Shown here one piece after another: positions 45,913-54,104 of a DNA stretch of 64,000 bases. Each line of letters opens with the position of its first letter. Position 1 is the stretch's first letter. Origin of the DNA: Megaera polyxenophila (GTDB taxonomy: Bacteria; Pseudomonadota; Alphaproteobacteria; Rickettsiales; Rickettsiaceae); NCBI RefSeq assembly GCF_029982035.1, contig NZ_CP104166.1:1550001-1614000 (forward strand). Direction: 5' to 3'. The notes under the pieces were generated by a model. It was not told the origin of the DNA, ran no database searches, and was given only the letters and a program-made list of their open reading frames with translations. The translations under genes were made by a program, and so were the position numbers.

Positions 45913-46902
45913 ATGATTAATAGACTGAGGTTTTTCATACATAAAGTTTTTAACAAAAAAGACATTGATAATGCTTTAAAGTTGCTTGCTTCTTATCAAG
46001 AAGGTGTAGTTTCTTTTAATGCTGATAAAACAGCCGAGTTGTGTAAGATAGCAGAGCTTATAAAAAAATATCCGGAATTGTTTATAGATAGGGGGGTGGG
46101 ATATCTTATAGGGTTTGCTGATTATTATCTTGAAAATTATCAAACTATTAATGGTGCTGACTTACTATCAAGAATTGTGGCTGAATGTTTAATATTAAGA
46201 ACAGATATAAATGGTATCAGTCCAAGTAAGTTATTGCAAACTTTGGCTGAAAATATAGCTATTAGTAAGGCAAGAAGCTTGTCCGTATCGAAGCCGGAAA
46301 CCGCTTTTGTTATAACTAAAAGTATTAGCCTTGCAGTCAATAATGTTCCTAGTGGCATTGTAAAATTAAAAGATGGAATACAAAAATTTCTTTCGGTATC
46401 AAAAAATGCTGAAGAGGTTACAAATGTTTTTCTAGACAAATATTCTCCTTTATTTGCTGTTTTGGGAAAGGACGAATCATTAGAGGCAATTAAGCAGGAT
46501 ATGGCAATAATAATTGGGCATGGCAGTCAAAGGGTAGCGGGGCATAAAAATCAGGCTGGAAGGTATCTTGAGTTACAAACCTTTGAACGAGAAGTTAAAA
46601 ATAAGATAATTAATTATATCCAGAGTGGTGCTTTAGATGTTCCGGAAGCACAAGAGTATTTAGTGAATAACTCTATAAAAGCAGCAGAGTATTTACGCTC
46701 AGATTATTTAACAGGTATGGATAGAGGTTTAAAATCCGCTGATATTGAAAAGAGATTAACAAAAATAGATGAAGTGATAAATCTTATAAAGAAGGGCAAG
46801 AATACTGCGGTTATTGGGTCTAAGATTATAGGGAAAATAAAGGAAATAGTTGGATCACATCCTTCTTTGTTGCGTAAAGGATCTTCAATTGATGATACAT
46901 AA
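45913..46902 (+). CDS. Hypothetical protein (329 aa), Rickettsiales-type
   Basis: The ATG at 45913 (MINRLRFFIHKVF) is preferred over an in-frame TTG at 45904. The protein is almost entirely helical and soluble, with no signal peptide, membrane segment or known motif. Central stretches (KSISLAVNNVPSGIVKLKDGI) are mildly amphipathic, and the end is basic. It stands alone about 65 bases after znuA. I cannot assign a function. The composition and length are those of a real gene. Confidence 0.75.
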   Translation: MINRLRFFIHKVFNKKDIDNALKLLASYQEGVVSFNADKTAELCKIAELIKKYPELFIDRGVGYLIGFADYYLENYQTINGADLLSRIVAECLILRTDINGISPSKLLQTLAENIAISKARSLSVSKPETAFVITKSISLAVNNVPSGIVKLKDGIQKFLSVSKNAEEVTNVFLDKYSPLFAVLGKDESLEAIKQDMAIIIGHGSQRVAGHKNQAGRYLELQTFEREVKNKIINYIQSGALDVPEAQEYLVNNSIKAAEYLRSDYLTGMDRGLKSADIEKRLTKIDEVINLIKKGKNTAVIGSKIIGKIKEIVGSHPSLLRKGSSIDDT

Positions 46903-47024
46903 GCTTATAGCTTGTAATTATTCTTTAAGTGTATTTTTTAGATAAATATTTTTGGCTTTCTAGTAAATTTAATCGGCTTTTAAGAGAATAAGTCCTACAT
47001 AGTTCTTGAGTTTAAACGTTAAAT

Positions 47025-47063
47025 ATAATACTCTATCGAGCATATAAGCATATAGAGTATTAT
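47025..47063 (+). promoter_or_regulatory. 12-bp hairpin abutting the ffh start codon
   Basis: Positions 47025-47036 pair perfectly with 47052-47063 (12 bp, 15-base loop), and the stem ends only 5 bases before the ffh ATG at 47069. No normal Shine-Dalgarno is visible outside the hairpin, so folding could limit ribosome access. It could instead be an upstream terminator, but there is no T-run after it. Confidence 0.5.
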
Positions 47064-47068
47064 TGGTT

Positions 47069-48418
47069 ATGTTCCAAACATTAACTCAAAACCTTACTAA
47101 AATTTTTGATAAGATTAAAGGCGCTGGAGCGCTAACTGAGGCTCATATTGATTCAGCCATGCGGGATATCAGAATTGCCTTACTAGAGGCAGATGTTGCT
47201 TTGCCGGTGGTAAGAGCGTTTATTTCAGAGGTATCAGAAAAAGCTAAGGGGGTAGAGGTAGTTAAATCTGTTTCTCCTGCTCAGATGGTTATTAAGATCA
47301 TTAACGATGAAATGATTCGGTTGCTCCAGCCAGATGAGAATGAATCAAAAATAAATTTACAAAGTGTTCCGCCGGTAAACTTACTTATTGTAGGTTTGCA
47401 AGGTAGCGGTAAAACAACTGCGAGTGCAAAGCTTGCTTTAAAGCTTAAGAATCAAGGAAAAAAAGTTTTACTTGTATCCTTGGATACTTACAGACCGGCA
47501 GCACAAGATCAGCTAGAAATACTAGCAAAATCAATAGAGGTAGATTCTCTACCGATTATAAAAGAGCAGTTGCCTATTGCTATTACTGAGCGAGCCATAA
47601 CCGCTGCAAAATTATCGGGATATGATGTAGTAATATACGATACAGCTGGTAGGCTTCATATAGATGATGATATGATAAATGAAGCAATAAAGGTTAAAAG
47701 CTTGGTAAAGCCAACTGAAACTTTTTTGGTCATGGATGCAATGATTGGTCAAGATGCAGTTAATGTTGCTTCTAACTTTAATCATAAGCTGGATATTACT
47801 GGTGTTATTCTATCTAGGATTGATGGTGATTCAAAGGGTGGAGCAGCTTTAAGTGTACGCTATATTACTGGAAAACCGATCAAATTCTTAAGTACTGGAG
47901 AAAAACCAGATGAGTTTGAAGAATTTGATGCTAAAAGAATAGCATCACGTATATTAGATATGGGTGATGTTGTATCGTTTGTTGAAAGGGCAGCGAGCGT
48001 TATTGATCGTAGCGAAGCAGAAAAAACTGCTGCTAAATTAAAGAAAGGGCAGTTTGATTTAGATGACTATATATCTCAGATTAAAATGATTAAGAAAATG
48101 GGAGGCCTTGGGAGTATGATGAATTTTCTTCCTGGAATATCTAAATTATCTGATAAAATAGGAGATCTAAGTTCGGGAGAAAAAGCACTAGTAAGTCAGA
48201 TGGCAATAGTTAATTCAATGACAAAAAAAGAACGGAAAAATCCAGATATTCTTAATGCCTCAAGAAAAAAAAGGGTAGCAACCGGTTCTGGAACTACAGT
48301 GCAGCAAGTCAATATACTCCTTAAACAATTTAAACAGATTAGTACTACAATGAAAAAGGTATCAAGGATGAATCCTAAAACCCTACTTCGTAGTGGAATT
48401 GGAAAACTTTTTTCTTGA
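47069..48418 (+). CDS. ffh: Signal recognition particle protein Ffh
   Basis: 449 residues. An N-terminal four-helix N domain is followed by the GTPase G domain with G1 (GLQGSGKTTASAKLA), DTYRPAAQDQL, the G3 motif DTAGRLHID and the G5 region. A C-terminal methionine-containing M domain (KMGGLGSMMNFLPG...) follows and binds 4.5S RNA and signal peptides. It targets nascent membrane proteins to FtsY and SecYEG. The ATG at 47069 (MFQTLTQNLTK) is preferred over an in-frame TTG two codons earlier. No 4.5S RNA gene was recognised in this window. Confidence 0.97.
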   Translation: MFQTLTQNLTKIFDKIKGAGALTEAHIDSAMRDIRIALLEADVALPVVRAFISEVSEKAKGVEVVKSVSPAQMVIKIINDEMIRLLQPDENESKINLQSVPPVNLLIVGLQGSGKTTASAKLALKLKNQGKKVLLVSLDTYRPAAQDQLEILAKSIEVDSLPIIKEQLPIAITERAITAAKLSGYDVVIYDTAGRLHIDDDMINEAIKVKSLVKPTETFLVMDAMIGQDAVNVASNFNHKLDITGVILSRIDGDSKGGAALSVRYITGKPIKFLSTGEKPDEFEEFDAKRIASRILDMGDVVSFVERAASVIDRSEAEKTAAKLKKGQFDLDDYISQIKMIKKMGGLGSMMNFLPGISKLSDKIGDLSSGEKALVSQMAIVNSMTKKERKNPDILNASRKKRVATGSGTTVQQVNILLKQFKQISTTMKKVSRMNPKTLLRSGIGKLFS

Positions 48419-48489
48419 CTGTCTTTAGAAACAAACCTAGAATAACGCTGTTAAAATATGAAGTTTATGTTGGATATTAGGTAATAAAA

Positions 48490-48705
48490 ATGAGTAAAGG
48501 AAAAGCAAAAATAGCTTCCAAAAATAACCCAGAAGGCAGGGGGCAAGCAAAAGAATATTTTCATAATGGTAAAAAAATTAAGCCGGTAAAATTAGTGTTA
48601 GGCAGAAGATCTTACTTTGCTGCTGAGTATGAGGAATCAGGAGATTTGGTAGTTGGTGTTGATGGTAATGCCTTACCGTGGGCAAGCGCAAAACATAGCT
48701 GCTAA
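48490..48705 (+). CDS. Conserved-looking small basic protein (71 aa)
   Basis: A compact protein (MSKGKAKIASKNNPEGRGQA...) with a basic N-terminus and a beta-rich second half (KPVKLVLGRRSYFAAEYEE, DLVVGVDGNALPWASA). No signal or membrane segment. I do not recognise the family, though small basic proteins of this kind are often conserved in Rickettsia and could bind nucleic acid. It lies 71 bases after ffh and 16 bases before the Trm112-like gene, so the three may be co-transcribed. Confidence 0.7.
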   Translation: MSKGKAKIASKNNPEGRGQAKEYFHNGKKIKPVKLVLGRRSYFAAEYEESGDLVVGVDGNALPWASAKHSC

Positions 48706-48721
48706 TTTTATTAGCGTAATT

Positions 48722-48889
48722 ATGGAACTCTCTACTGGATTATTAAAAGTGCTGTCTTGTCCTGTTACAGGTAATAGTCTTGTCTATGATAGAGAGGCTA
48801 ACCTACTTGTAAATAAAAAAGATGGCCTTTCTTATCCCATTGTTGATGGAATACCTATCCTCCTTGCCTCAGAAGCAAGAAAAGTTTAA
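48722..48889 (+). CDS. Trm112/UPF0434-like small zinc-ribbon-type protein
   Basis: Starting at the ATG at 48722 gives 55 residues (MELSTGLLKVLSCPVTGNSL). The pattern LLKVLSCPVTG...L.Y........DGLSYPIVDGIPILL is diagnostic of the Trm112p-like/UPF0434 (YcaR) family. One of the usual cysteine pair is replaced (CPVTG instead of CPxCK), as in many bacterial members. Trm112 proteins stabilise methyltransferases; the bacterial partner is not obvious here. An upstream in-frame start would overlap the previous gene and is not favoured. Confidence 0.85.
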   Translation: MELSTGLLKVLSCPVTGNSLVYDREANLLVNKKDGLSYPIVDGIPILLASEARKV

Positions 48890-48986
48890 TTAATGTCCTG
48901 TGGATGTCCTTCAAGCATTAGCTAGATAATTGTGTCTTACTAGAATCGTTAAAACTATGAGGAGTGTGATGATAGTATAACTTATT

Positions 48987-50276
48987 TTATAAATATGGAT
49001 CTCTTTCTTTCTGGGAACTGGACTTTCTTGTATGGCGTGTTTGCTCGGACGTTGTTTTGCTGGGATGGGAAGTATTGTGGCTCAGATTCTCTCGGATAGA
49101 GCTGACCGACATGGCTAAATTCTCCTTTTTTGAGCGCTTATCAATTGTTGCCGTAATATTTGAGTGTTTATCTATCCTAATCTTATCTGGGTAATTAAAT
49201 TCAGAGAATGGGTCATGAGCTCTTCCTACATCCTTGATAAGGCTTGTAAGTTTTTTTAGCCCTCTTGCAAAAATATTGTTATAAACACCTATTGCTTTTT
49301 CTGTTTGAGAAACTTGTTCCTTATATTCTTGAAATTTAGTTTTTTTTTGCGCAGGCGACATAGTCCAGTAATCTTTATCCGTAGTCAATTTTTGGAGGGC
49401 CATTGCCTGTATTCGCTGAGTTCTGGTTGCTTGCCTTAACTCCCTTATATTATTGTAACCCGGGGTATCACTTTTATCTCGTTCTTGGTCTATTTGAGTT
49501 TTTAACTGTTTCTGTACAGTACGGATAGACATGTTGTGCCTACTTTCTGTTGCAAGAGATAAAATGAAAGAGCCTACGGCTTTTACAATATTAACCCCCT
49601 TTGTAGCAATAGCCTCTAGAACAGTTGAAACAATATTTAGTCCTTGTTTAAAAAAAGCTTTGCCTATGTCTTTGGCCACTTCCACCTTTGCTGAACTCTG
49701 AGTGGTGTATCTTTTTTCAACAGATTTTTTGCCGGTAGTTATAGGTTCGTACAATTCACCTTTCAATATTTCATTTAGGCTTGGATCTAATTTAAATATC
49801 TGATCTTGTATACTTTTTGCTGTTCTATTTTTTACTAATAATTGATTTTCTTTTTGCAGTTGCCTGGTAGCTCTTGTCCTGACAGTATCCATTACCACTC
49901 CTATGGCTACAGTCGTTAATCCAATTACACCTATAGCAGTGGCAATAGCAGGACTTGCGGGACTTGCAAGCCCTGCTATAGTTAAAGATGCTAGAACTAT
50001 AGAGGTTACTCTAGATACTGCAACTCCTGTGCCAATTGTAAAAACTTTGCCTGGTTTAGTATTTTCAAATTTTTCCCATTTTTTGTTAGCTTTATCTGAT
50101 AGTTTAAAGATTGTGGTAACAAATTTTGAATCCAAGATTCTTTGAAACCAGGATTTAGGGGCATCAATACTTTCTTCATTTGATTCTTTTAATTCTGGAG
50201 GAGAAGGGGGGATAAAAACTGATGCGGATCGAGGCCTTCCTTTAAGGGGTGTTTTTTTTGTATTATCTTCTGCCAT
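48987..50276 (-). CDS. Hypothetical membrane-associated protein (429 aa)
   Basis: A protein with a polar proline-rich N-terminus (SVFIPPSPPELKE) and one strongly hydrophobic stretch of about 45 residues (about 82-128, rich in A, G, I, V, T, from GKVFTIGTGVAVSRV to TVAIGVVMDTV). A weaker hydrophobic segment lies near residues 205-240. The rest is a helical, basic C-terminal half ending in an S/T/H/K-rich tail. No signal peptide. It resembles uncharacterised Rickettsia-restricted proteins, from memory and unverified. The hairpin-like hydrophobic segment could insert in a membrane, so a secreted membrane-active protein is one option. It is divergent from proP. Confidence 0.75.
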   Translation of the reverse strand: MAEDNTKKTPLKGRPRSASVFIPPSPPELKESNEESIDAPKSWFQRILDSKFVTTIFKLSDKANKKWEKFENTKPGKVFTIGTGVAVSRVTSIVLASLTIAGLASPASPAIATAIGVIGLTTVAIGVVMDTVRTRATRQLQKENQLLVKNRTAKSIQDQIFKLDPSLNEILKGELYEPITTGKKSVEKRYTTQSSAKVEVAKDIGKAFFKQGLNIVSTVLEAIATKGVNIVKAVGSFILSLATESRHNMSIRTVQKQLKTQIDQERDKSDTPGYNNIRELRQATRTQRIQAMALQKLTTDKDYWTMSPAQKKTKFQEYKEQVSQTEKAIGVYNNIFARGLKKLTSLIKDVGRAHDPFSEFNYPDKIRIDKHSNITATIDKRSKKENLAMSVSSIRENLSHNTSHPSKTTSEQTRHTRKSSSQKERDPYL

Positions 50277-50408
50277 CTTGATAATAATTTGGGATTACTC
50301 AACTAATTAAACCATTGTAAGAAATAAAAATAAATAATACAAGCCTTACTAGTTAAGTGCATTCAAAATTGAATATAAAAAATTTTATCTATAAGGTGTT
50401 AAATTTAT

Positions 50409-50436
50409 TTGCATCAAAAATCTGTTACCCTATTAT
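50409..50436 (+). promoter_or_regulatory. Candidate promoter for proP-queH
   Basis: TTGCAT (50409-50414) and TATTAT (50431-50436) are 16 bases apart. The predicted start near 50443 lies inside the upstream extension of the proP frame. This supports the internal ATG at 50477 rather than one at 50357. Confidence 0.5.
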
Positions 50437-50476
50437 GCTCTTGGTAATTGTAACTTTTAAATTAAAAAGTAGTAAA

Positions 50477-51739
50477 ATGAGAAAAGTTGTTATTTCAGGA
50501 ATGGTGGGGAATGCACTTGAATGGTACGATTATGCATTATATGCACAATTTGCCTATATAATTGGCTTAAAATTTTTTCCAAAAACTGAATTTGTTGAAA
50601 TCCTTACTTTTGCGTTGTTTGCAGCCGGATTTTTAGTGCGTCCTCTTGGAGGGGTGTTATTTGGTCAGATTGGGGATAGATTCGGTAGGAGAAGTGCATT
50701 GGTTATCGGCATTTTAATGATGGCAGTTCCCACTGCCGGTATCGGGTTGCTTCCGTCTTATGAGGTAATAGGCATTGCTGCGCCGATTATATTAGCAATT
50801 ATTAGGTTGGTACAAGGGTTCTCTTTAGGAGGTGAATTTAGTGGTTGTATAGCCTATATAGTTGAACATTCCCCTGATAATAAGAGAGGACTAGCCGGTA
50901 GCGCGTCATTTGTTAGTATGTGTGTTGGTATGTTAATGGGTGTAGGGGTTGCTAATGGTTTTAGATATTTCTTAAATGAGAAAGACTTACTTGATTGGGG
51001 ATGGAGAATACCTTTTATACTGGGACTAGTAATTGGATTAGTGGGATTATATATAAGATCCCATCTTGCTGAAAGCCCTATATATAAAGCAGCTAAAGAA
51101 GCCGGATATTTATCAAGGACACCTCTACGTGAAACTTTTACAAAACATTGGCGTCATTTACTATTAGCGATTGCTATCTATATAAACGTCACGGCCCCAT
51201 TTTATACCACCACAGTTCTTATGGAACATATTGTGCAAAAAGTCGGTTATACTAAAGAACAGGGTTCTATAGTTTGTACTATTATTCTTATTACTATGAC
51301 TCTAGTATTTCCAGTTTCTGCGTATATTTCTGATAAAATCGGTAGGAAGCCAGTGATTGTTACTGGTAGTATATTACTAATTCTTGGTATATATCCTATA
51401 TTTGTAGCCCTTTCCTCAATGAATTATAACTATGCGATATTATCACAAATAATATTTGCAACTATAGTTGGGATTTATATGGGGCCAGTGCCGACTATAT
51501 TGGTTGAATTATTTCCTACTCGGGTAAGGTTTACTGCTGTTGCTATTTCTTATAATTTAAGTGCTGCCATTTTCGGTGGTACAATTCCTATGATTGGTGC
51601 TGCTTTTTATAAAGCTACCGGCACTAACTTTGCCCTTGCTTATTATTTAACTGGATTAGCAATTTTCTGTTTATGCATCCTGTTCTTTTATAAAGAAACT
51701 TATAAGAATAATTTATCTGAGGACGTTATTCATGAGTAA
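50477..51739 (+). CDS. proP: MFS transporter, ProP-like (metabolite:H+ symporter family)
   Basis: 420 residues from MRKVVISGMVGNALEWYDYALYAQF, the family's typical N-terminus; a longer frame from 50357 is discounted because the promoter lies inside it. There are twelve predicted membrane segments. The loop motif GQIGDRFGRRSAL and the helix-4/5 sequence GGEFSGCIAYIVEHSP are characteristic of the MHS family (ProP, KgtP, ShiA). Rickettsiaceae carry many ProP paralogues for host solute uptake; the substrate here is unknown. It overlaps queH by 8 bases. Confidence 0.92.
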   Translation: MRKVVISGMVGNALEWYDYALYAQFAYIIGLKFFPKTEFVEILTFALFAAGFLVRPLGGVLFGQIGDRFGRRSALVIGILMMAVPTAGIGLLPSYEVIGIAAPIILAIIRLVQGFSLGGEFSGCIAYIVEHSPDNKRGLAGSASFVSMCVGMLMGVGVANGFRYFLNEKDLLDWGWRIPFILGLVIGLVGLYIRSHLAESPIYKAAKEAGYLSRTPLRETFTKHWRHLLLAIAIYINVTAPFYTTTVLMEHIVQKVGYTKEQGSIVCTIILITMTLVFPVSAYISDKIGRKPVIVTGSILLILGIYPIFVALSSMNYNYAILSQIIFATIVGIYMGPVPTILVELFPTRVRFTAVAISYNLSAAIFGGTIPMIGAAFYKATGTNFALAYYLTGLAIFCLCILFFYKETYKNNLSEDVIHE

Positions 51740-52397
51740 ATTTACTACAGAATTTGAGGTGCCTGGTGGACATAGCGCTGTCTTAATGCATTCTTGCTGT
51801 GCTCCTTGTTCTGGCCCATTAATAGAAAAAATGGCTAACTCGGGTATTGATCTCACCATCTTTTTTTATAACCCTAATATTCATCCAAAAAAGGAATATG
51901 AGATCCGAAAAAATGAAAATATACGTTTTGCAGAGAAGTTAGGTATCAATTTCATTGATGCGGATTATGATGTGCAAAACTGGTTTGCACGAGCCAAAGG
52001 TATGGAATATGAACCAGAACGTGGAATCAGATGTAGTATGTGTTTTGACATGCGTTTTATCAGAACTGCCCTTTATGCTTATGAAAATAATTTTAAAGTA
52101 ATCACTTCTTCGCTTGGAATTTCAAGGTGGAAAGATATGGAGCAGATAAATAAATCTGGAATTAAAGCAGTATCTTATTATCCAGGCATCACTTATTGGA
52201 CTTATAATTGGCGCAAAGATGGTGGTAGTGCAAGGATGTATGAAATTGCCAAAGAGGAAGAGTTTTATAAACAAGAATATTGCGGATGTATATACTCGTT
52301 GCGTGATACAAATAACTGGCGCAAAAAAAATAACAGAGCTGAAATTTCAATCGGTGAAGAGTTTTACGGAGCTGACGAGGATCACGCTAAAAACTAA
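51732..52397 (+). CDS. queH: Epoxyqueuosine reductase QueH
   Basis: 221 residues. Three cysteine sites fit QueH: HSCCAPC (adjacent Cys22-Cys23 plus Cys26), RCSMCFDMR (about residues 97-105) and QEYCGCIYS. They bind a 4Fe-4S cluster and an extra iron. QueH reduces epoxyqueuosine to queuosine in tRNA wobble bases, a non-homologous replacement of QueG. The region SSLGISRWKDMEQINKSG matches the family. A GAGGAC ribosome site lies within the proP 3' end, so the two are translationally linked. Confidence 0.93.
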   Translation: MSKFTTEFEVPGGHSAVLMHSCCAPCSGPLIEKMANSGIDLTIFFYNPNIHPKKEYEIRKNENIRFAEKLGINFIDADYDVQNWFARAKGMEYEPERGIRCSMCFDMRFIRTALYAYENNFKVITSSLGISRWKDMEQINKSGIKAVSYYPGITYWTYNWRKDGGSARMYEIAKEEEFYKQEYCGCIYSLRDTNNWRKKNNRAEISIGEEFYGADEDHAKN

Positions 52398-52592
52398 CTG
52401 ACAGACAATTAAATTGTTATACCTAAAAATTCCTTATGGGGTTTATATTAGCTCTAGTTAATATCTTGCAAATTAAATTATGTTAAAAGGAGAGATTTCG
52501 GGAATGTTTGTTGACTTTTAAATAAAGAAAGATTAGAACTACTAGGTATTTATAGCTTATAAATACTGTTTTTAACAGTTTTATTTATACAA

Positions 52593-54104
52593 ATGCCGAA
52601 TCTTAAAAAAAAGCAGTTTTTATCTAGTCTTAAAGAGATTCTTTGGCCAATAGAACGTTCTGAATTAAAATTATTTATCCCAATGTCTTTTTTGATGTTG
52701 TGCATATTATTCAATTTTGGCGCATTACGTTCGATCAAAGATAGTTTGGTTGTACCAAATATTGGAGCAGAAGTTATTAGTTTTTTAAAACTATGGTTGG
52801 TGCTTCCTTCTACCATAATATTCACCTTAATTTATGTCAAACTCAGTAATATGTTTGATTATGAATATTTATTTTATTTAATAGTTTCCTTTTTCTTAGG
52901 ATTCTTTTTAATCTTTACTTATGTCTTGTATCCAGATCAAGATTTTTATCACCCAAATTTGGAATATGCTCAAGGATTGGCTGAGGCCTATCCTAATTTT
53001 AAATGGTTTATTTTGATAGCGAGCAAGTGGAGTTATGCTCTGATGTACGTCTTTTGTGAATTGTGGAGTGCTGTTGTGATAAATTTGCTTTTCTGGCAGT
53101 ATGCTAACAATATTTTTGATACTACTCTAGCGAAGAGATTTTATCCTATTTTAGGCATGGTAGGCAATATAGGGCTGATAATGGCAGGAAGCGTGCTCGT
53201 TACTTTTTCTAACATACCTTTTGGTGTGGATGGAGAAATTTTAGATAAGTATTCACTAAAGCAATCGAGTCTGGTACTACAACCGATTATGACAACTATA
53301 ATTATTTCTGGTTGTGTAGCCATGGGGCTTTACAGATATATCAATAAATATCTAGTAAAAACTGATAAACTTGGTAACTTATTATCCCATACCCAAGATG
53401 ACACAAGGACTAAATTATCGGTAATAGATAGTGTGAAGCTAATTTTAAGGTCTAAATATATCGGGTATATTGTCATTTTGCTTTTATGTTATGGGCTTGC
53501 GATTAATATTCTTGAAGGTCCTTGGAAGGCAAGAGTACGTGAACTTTATCCCAATACTGTCGACTATATTAATTTTATGGGTAGATTTAATATTTATATG
53601 GGGATATCGTGTGTGGTAGTTGCTTTAATTGGAAGTAATATTTTAAGGAAATTTAGCTGGCTTACTGCTGCTTTAATTACCCCTGGTATTATTGCCTGTA
53701 CGGGAATTATATTTTTCGTTTTTGTAATTTATGCAAATGATATAGGGATGATAGGTAGCTATAGCCCGATATACCTGGCTGTAATAATTGGAGCTATTCA
53801 AAATATTTTAAGTAAATCGACAAAATATACTTTATTTGATTCAACAAAAGAAATGACGTATATACCTCTTTCTTTGGAACTTAGAACTAAAGGAAAGGCA
53901 GCTGTTGAGGTAATAGGTTTAAAGTTTGGTAAATCACTTGGGGCTTTCTCGCAGTCATTTATGTTTATTTTAATGCCAGCTTCTACTTTTGACTCAGTGA
54001 CTGTCTATTTAATGGTAATTTTTGTATTAATAATAATTCTCTGGGTATTGGATGTTAGGAAGTTAAATAAAGAATATATAAAATTAAAAGGCGACAAGGA
54101 ATGA
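52593..54104 (+). CDS. tlc: ATP/ADP translocase (Tlc/NTT family)
   Basis: 503 residues with about 12 membrane segments, the size and pattern of the nucleotide transporters found in Rickettsiales, Chlamydiae and plastids. Recognisable segments are WPIERSELKLFIPMS, GALRSIKDSLVVPNIGAEVIS (charged first helix), LWQYANNIF-type motif ELWSAVVINLLFWQYAN, and the conserved Lys/Glu-bearing SKYIGYIVILLLCYGLAIN and EGPWKARVRELYP. It exchanges host ATP for ADP or imports other nucleotides; paralogues differ in substrate and the one meant here cannot be told from sequence reading. Its stop overlaps the next gene (ATGA). Confidence 0.95.
   Translation: MPNLKKKQFLSSLKEILWPIERSELKLFIPMSFLMLCILFNFGALRSIKDSLVVPNIGAEVISFLKLWLVLPSTIIFTLIYVKLSNMFDYEYLFYLIVSFFLGFFLIFTYVLYPDQDFYHPNLEYAQGLAEAYPNFKWFILIASKWSYALMYVFCELWSAVVINLLFWQYANNIFDTTLAKRFYPILGMVGNIGLIMAGSVLVTFSNIPFGVDGEILDKYSLKQSSLVLQPIMTTIIISGCVAMGLYRYINKYLVKTDKLGNLLSHTQDDTRTKLSVIDSVKLILRSKYIGYIVILLLCYGLAINILEGPWKARVRELYPNTVDYINFMGRFNIYMGISCVVVALIGSNILRKFSWLTAALITPGIIACTGIIFFVFVIYANDIGMIGSYSPIYLAVIIGAIQNILSKSTKYTLFDSTKEMTYIPLSLELRTKGKAAVEVIGLKFGKSLGAFSQSFMFILMPASTFDSVTVYLMVIFVLIIILWVLDVRKLNKEYIKLKGDKE

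Noticed and set aside
50357..50476. N-terminal extension of the proP frame
   Set aside because: The likely promoter lies inside it and the family N-terminus begins at the ATG at 50477.
52546..52578. Two small hairpins upstream of tlc
   Set aside because: AT-only or 5-bp stems in AT-rich DNA; expected by chance and too weak to claim a regulatory element.
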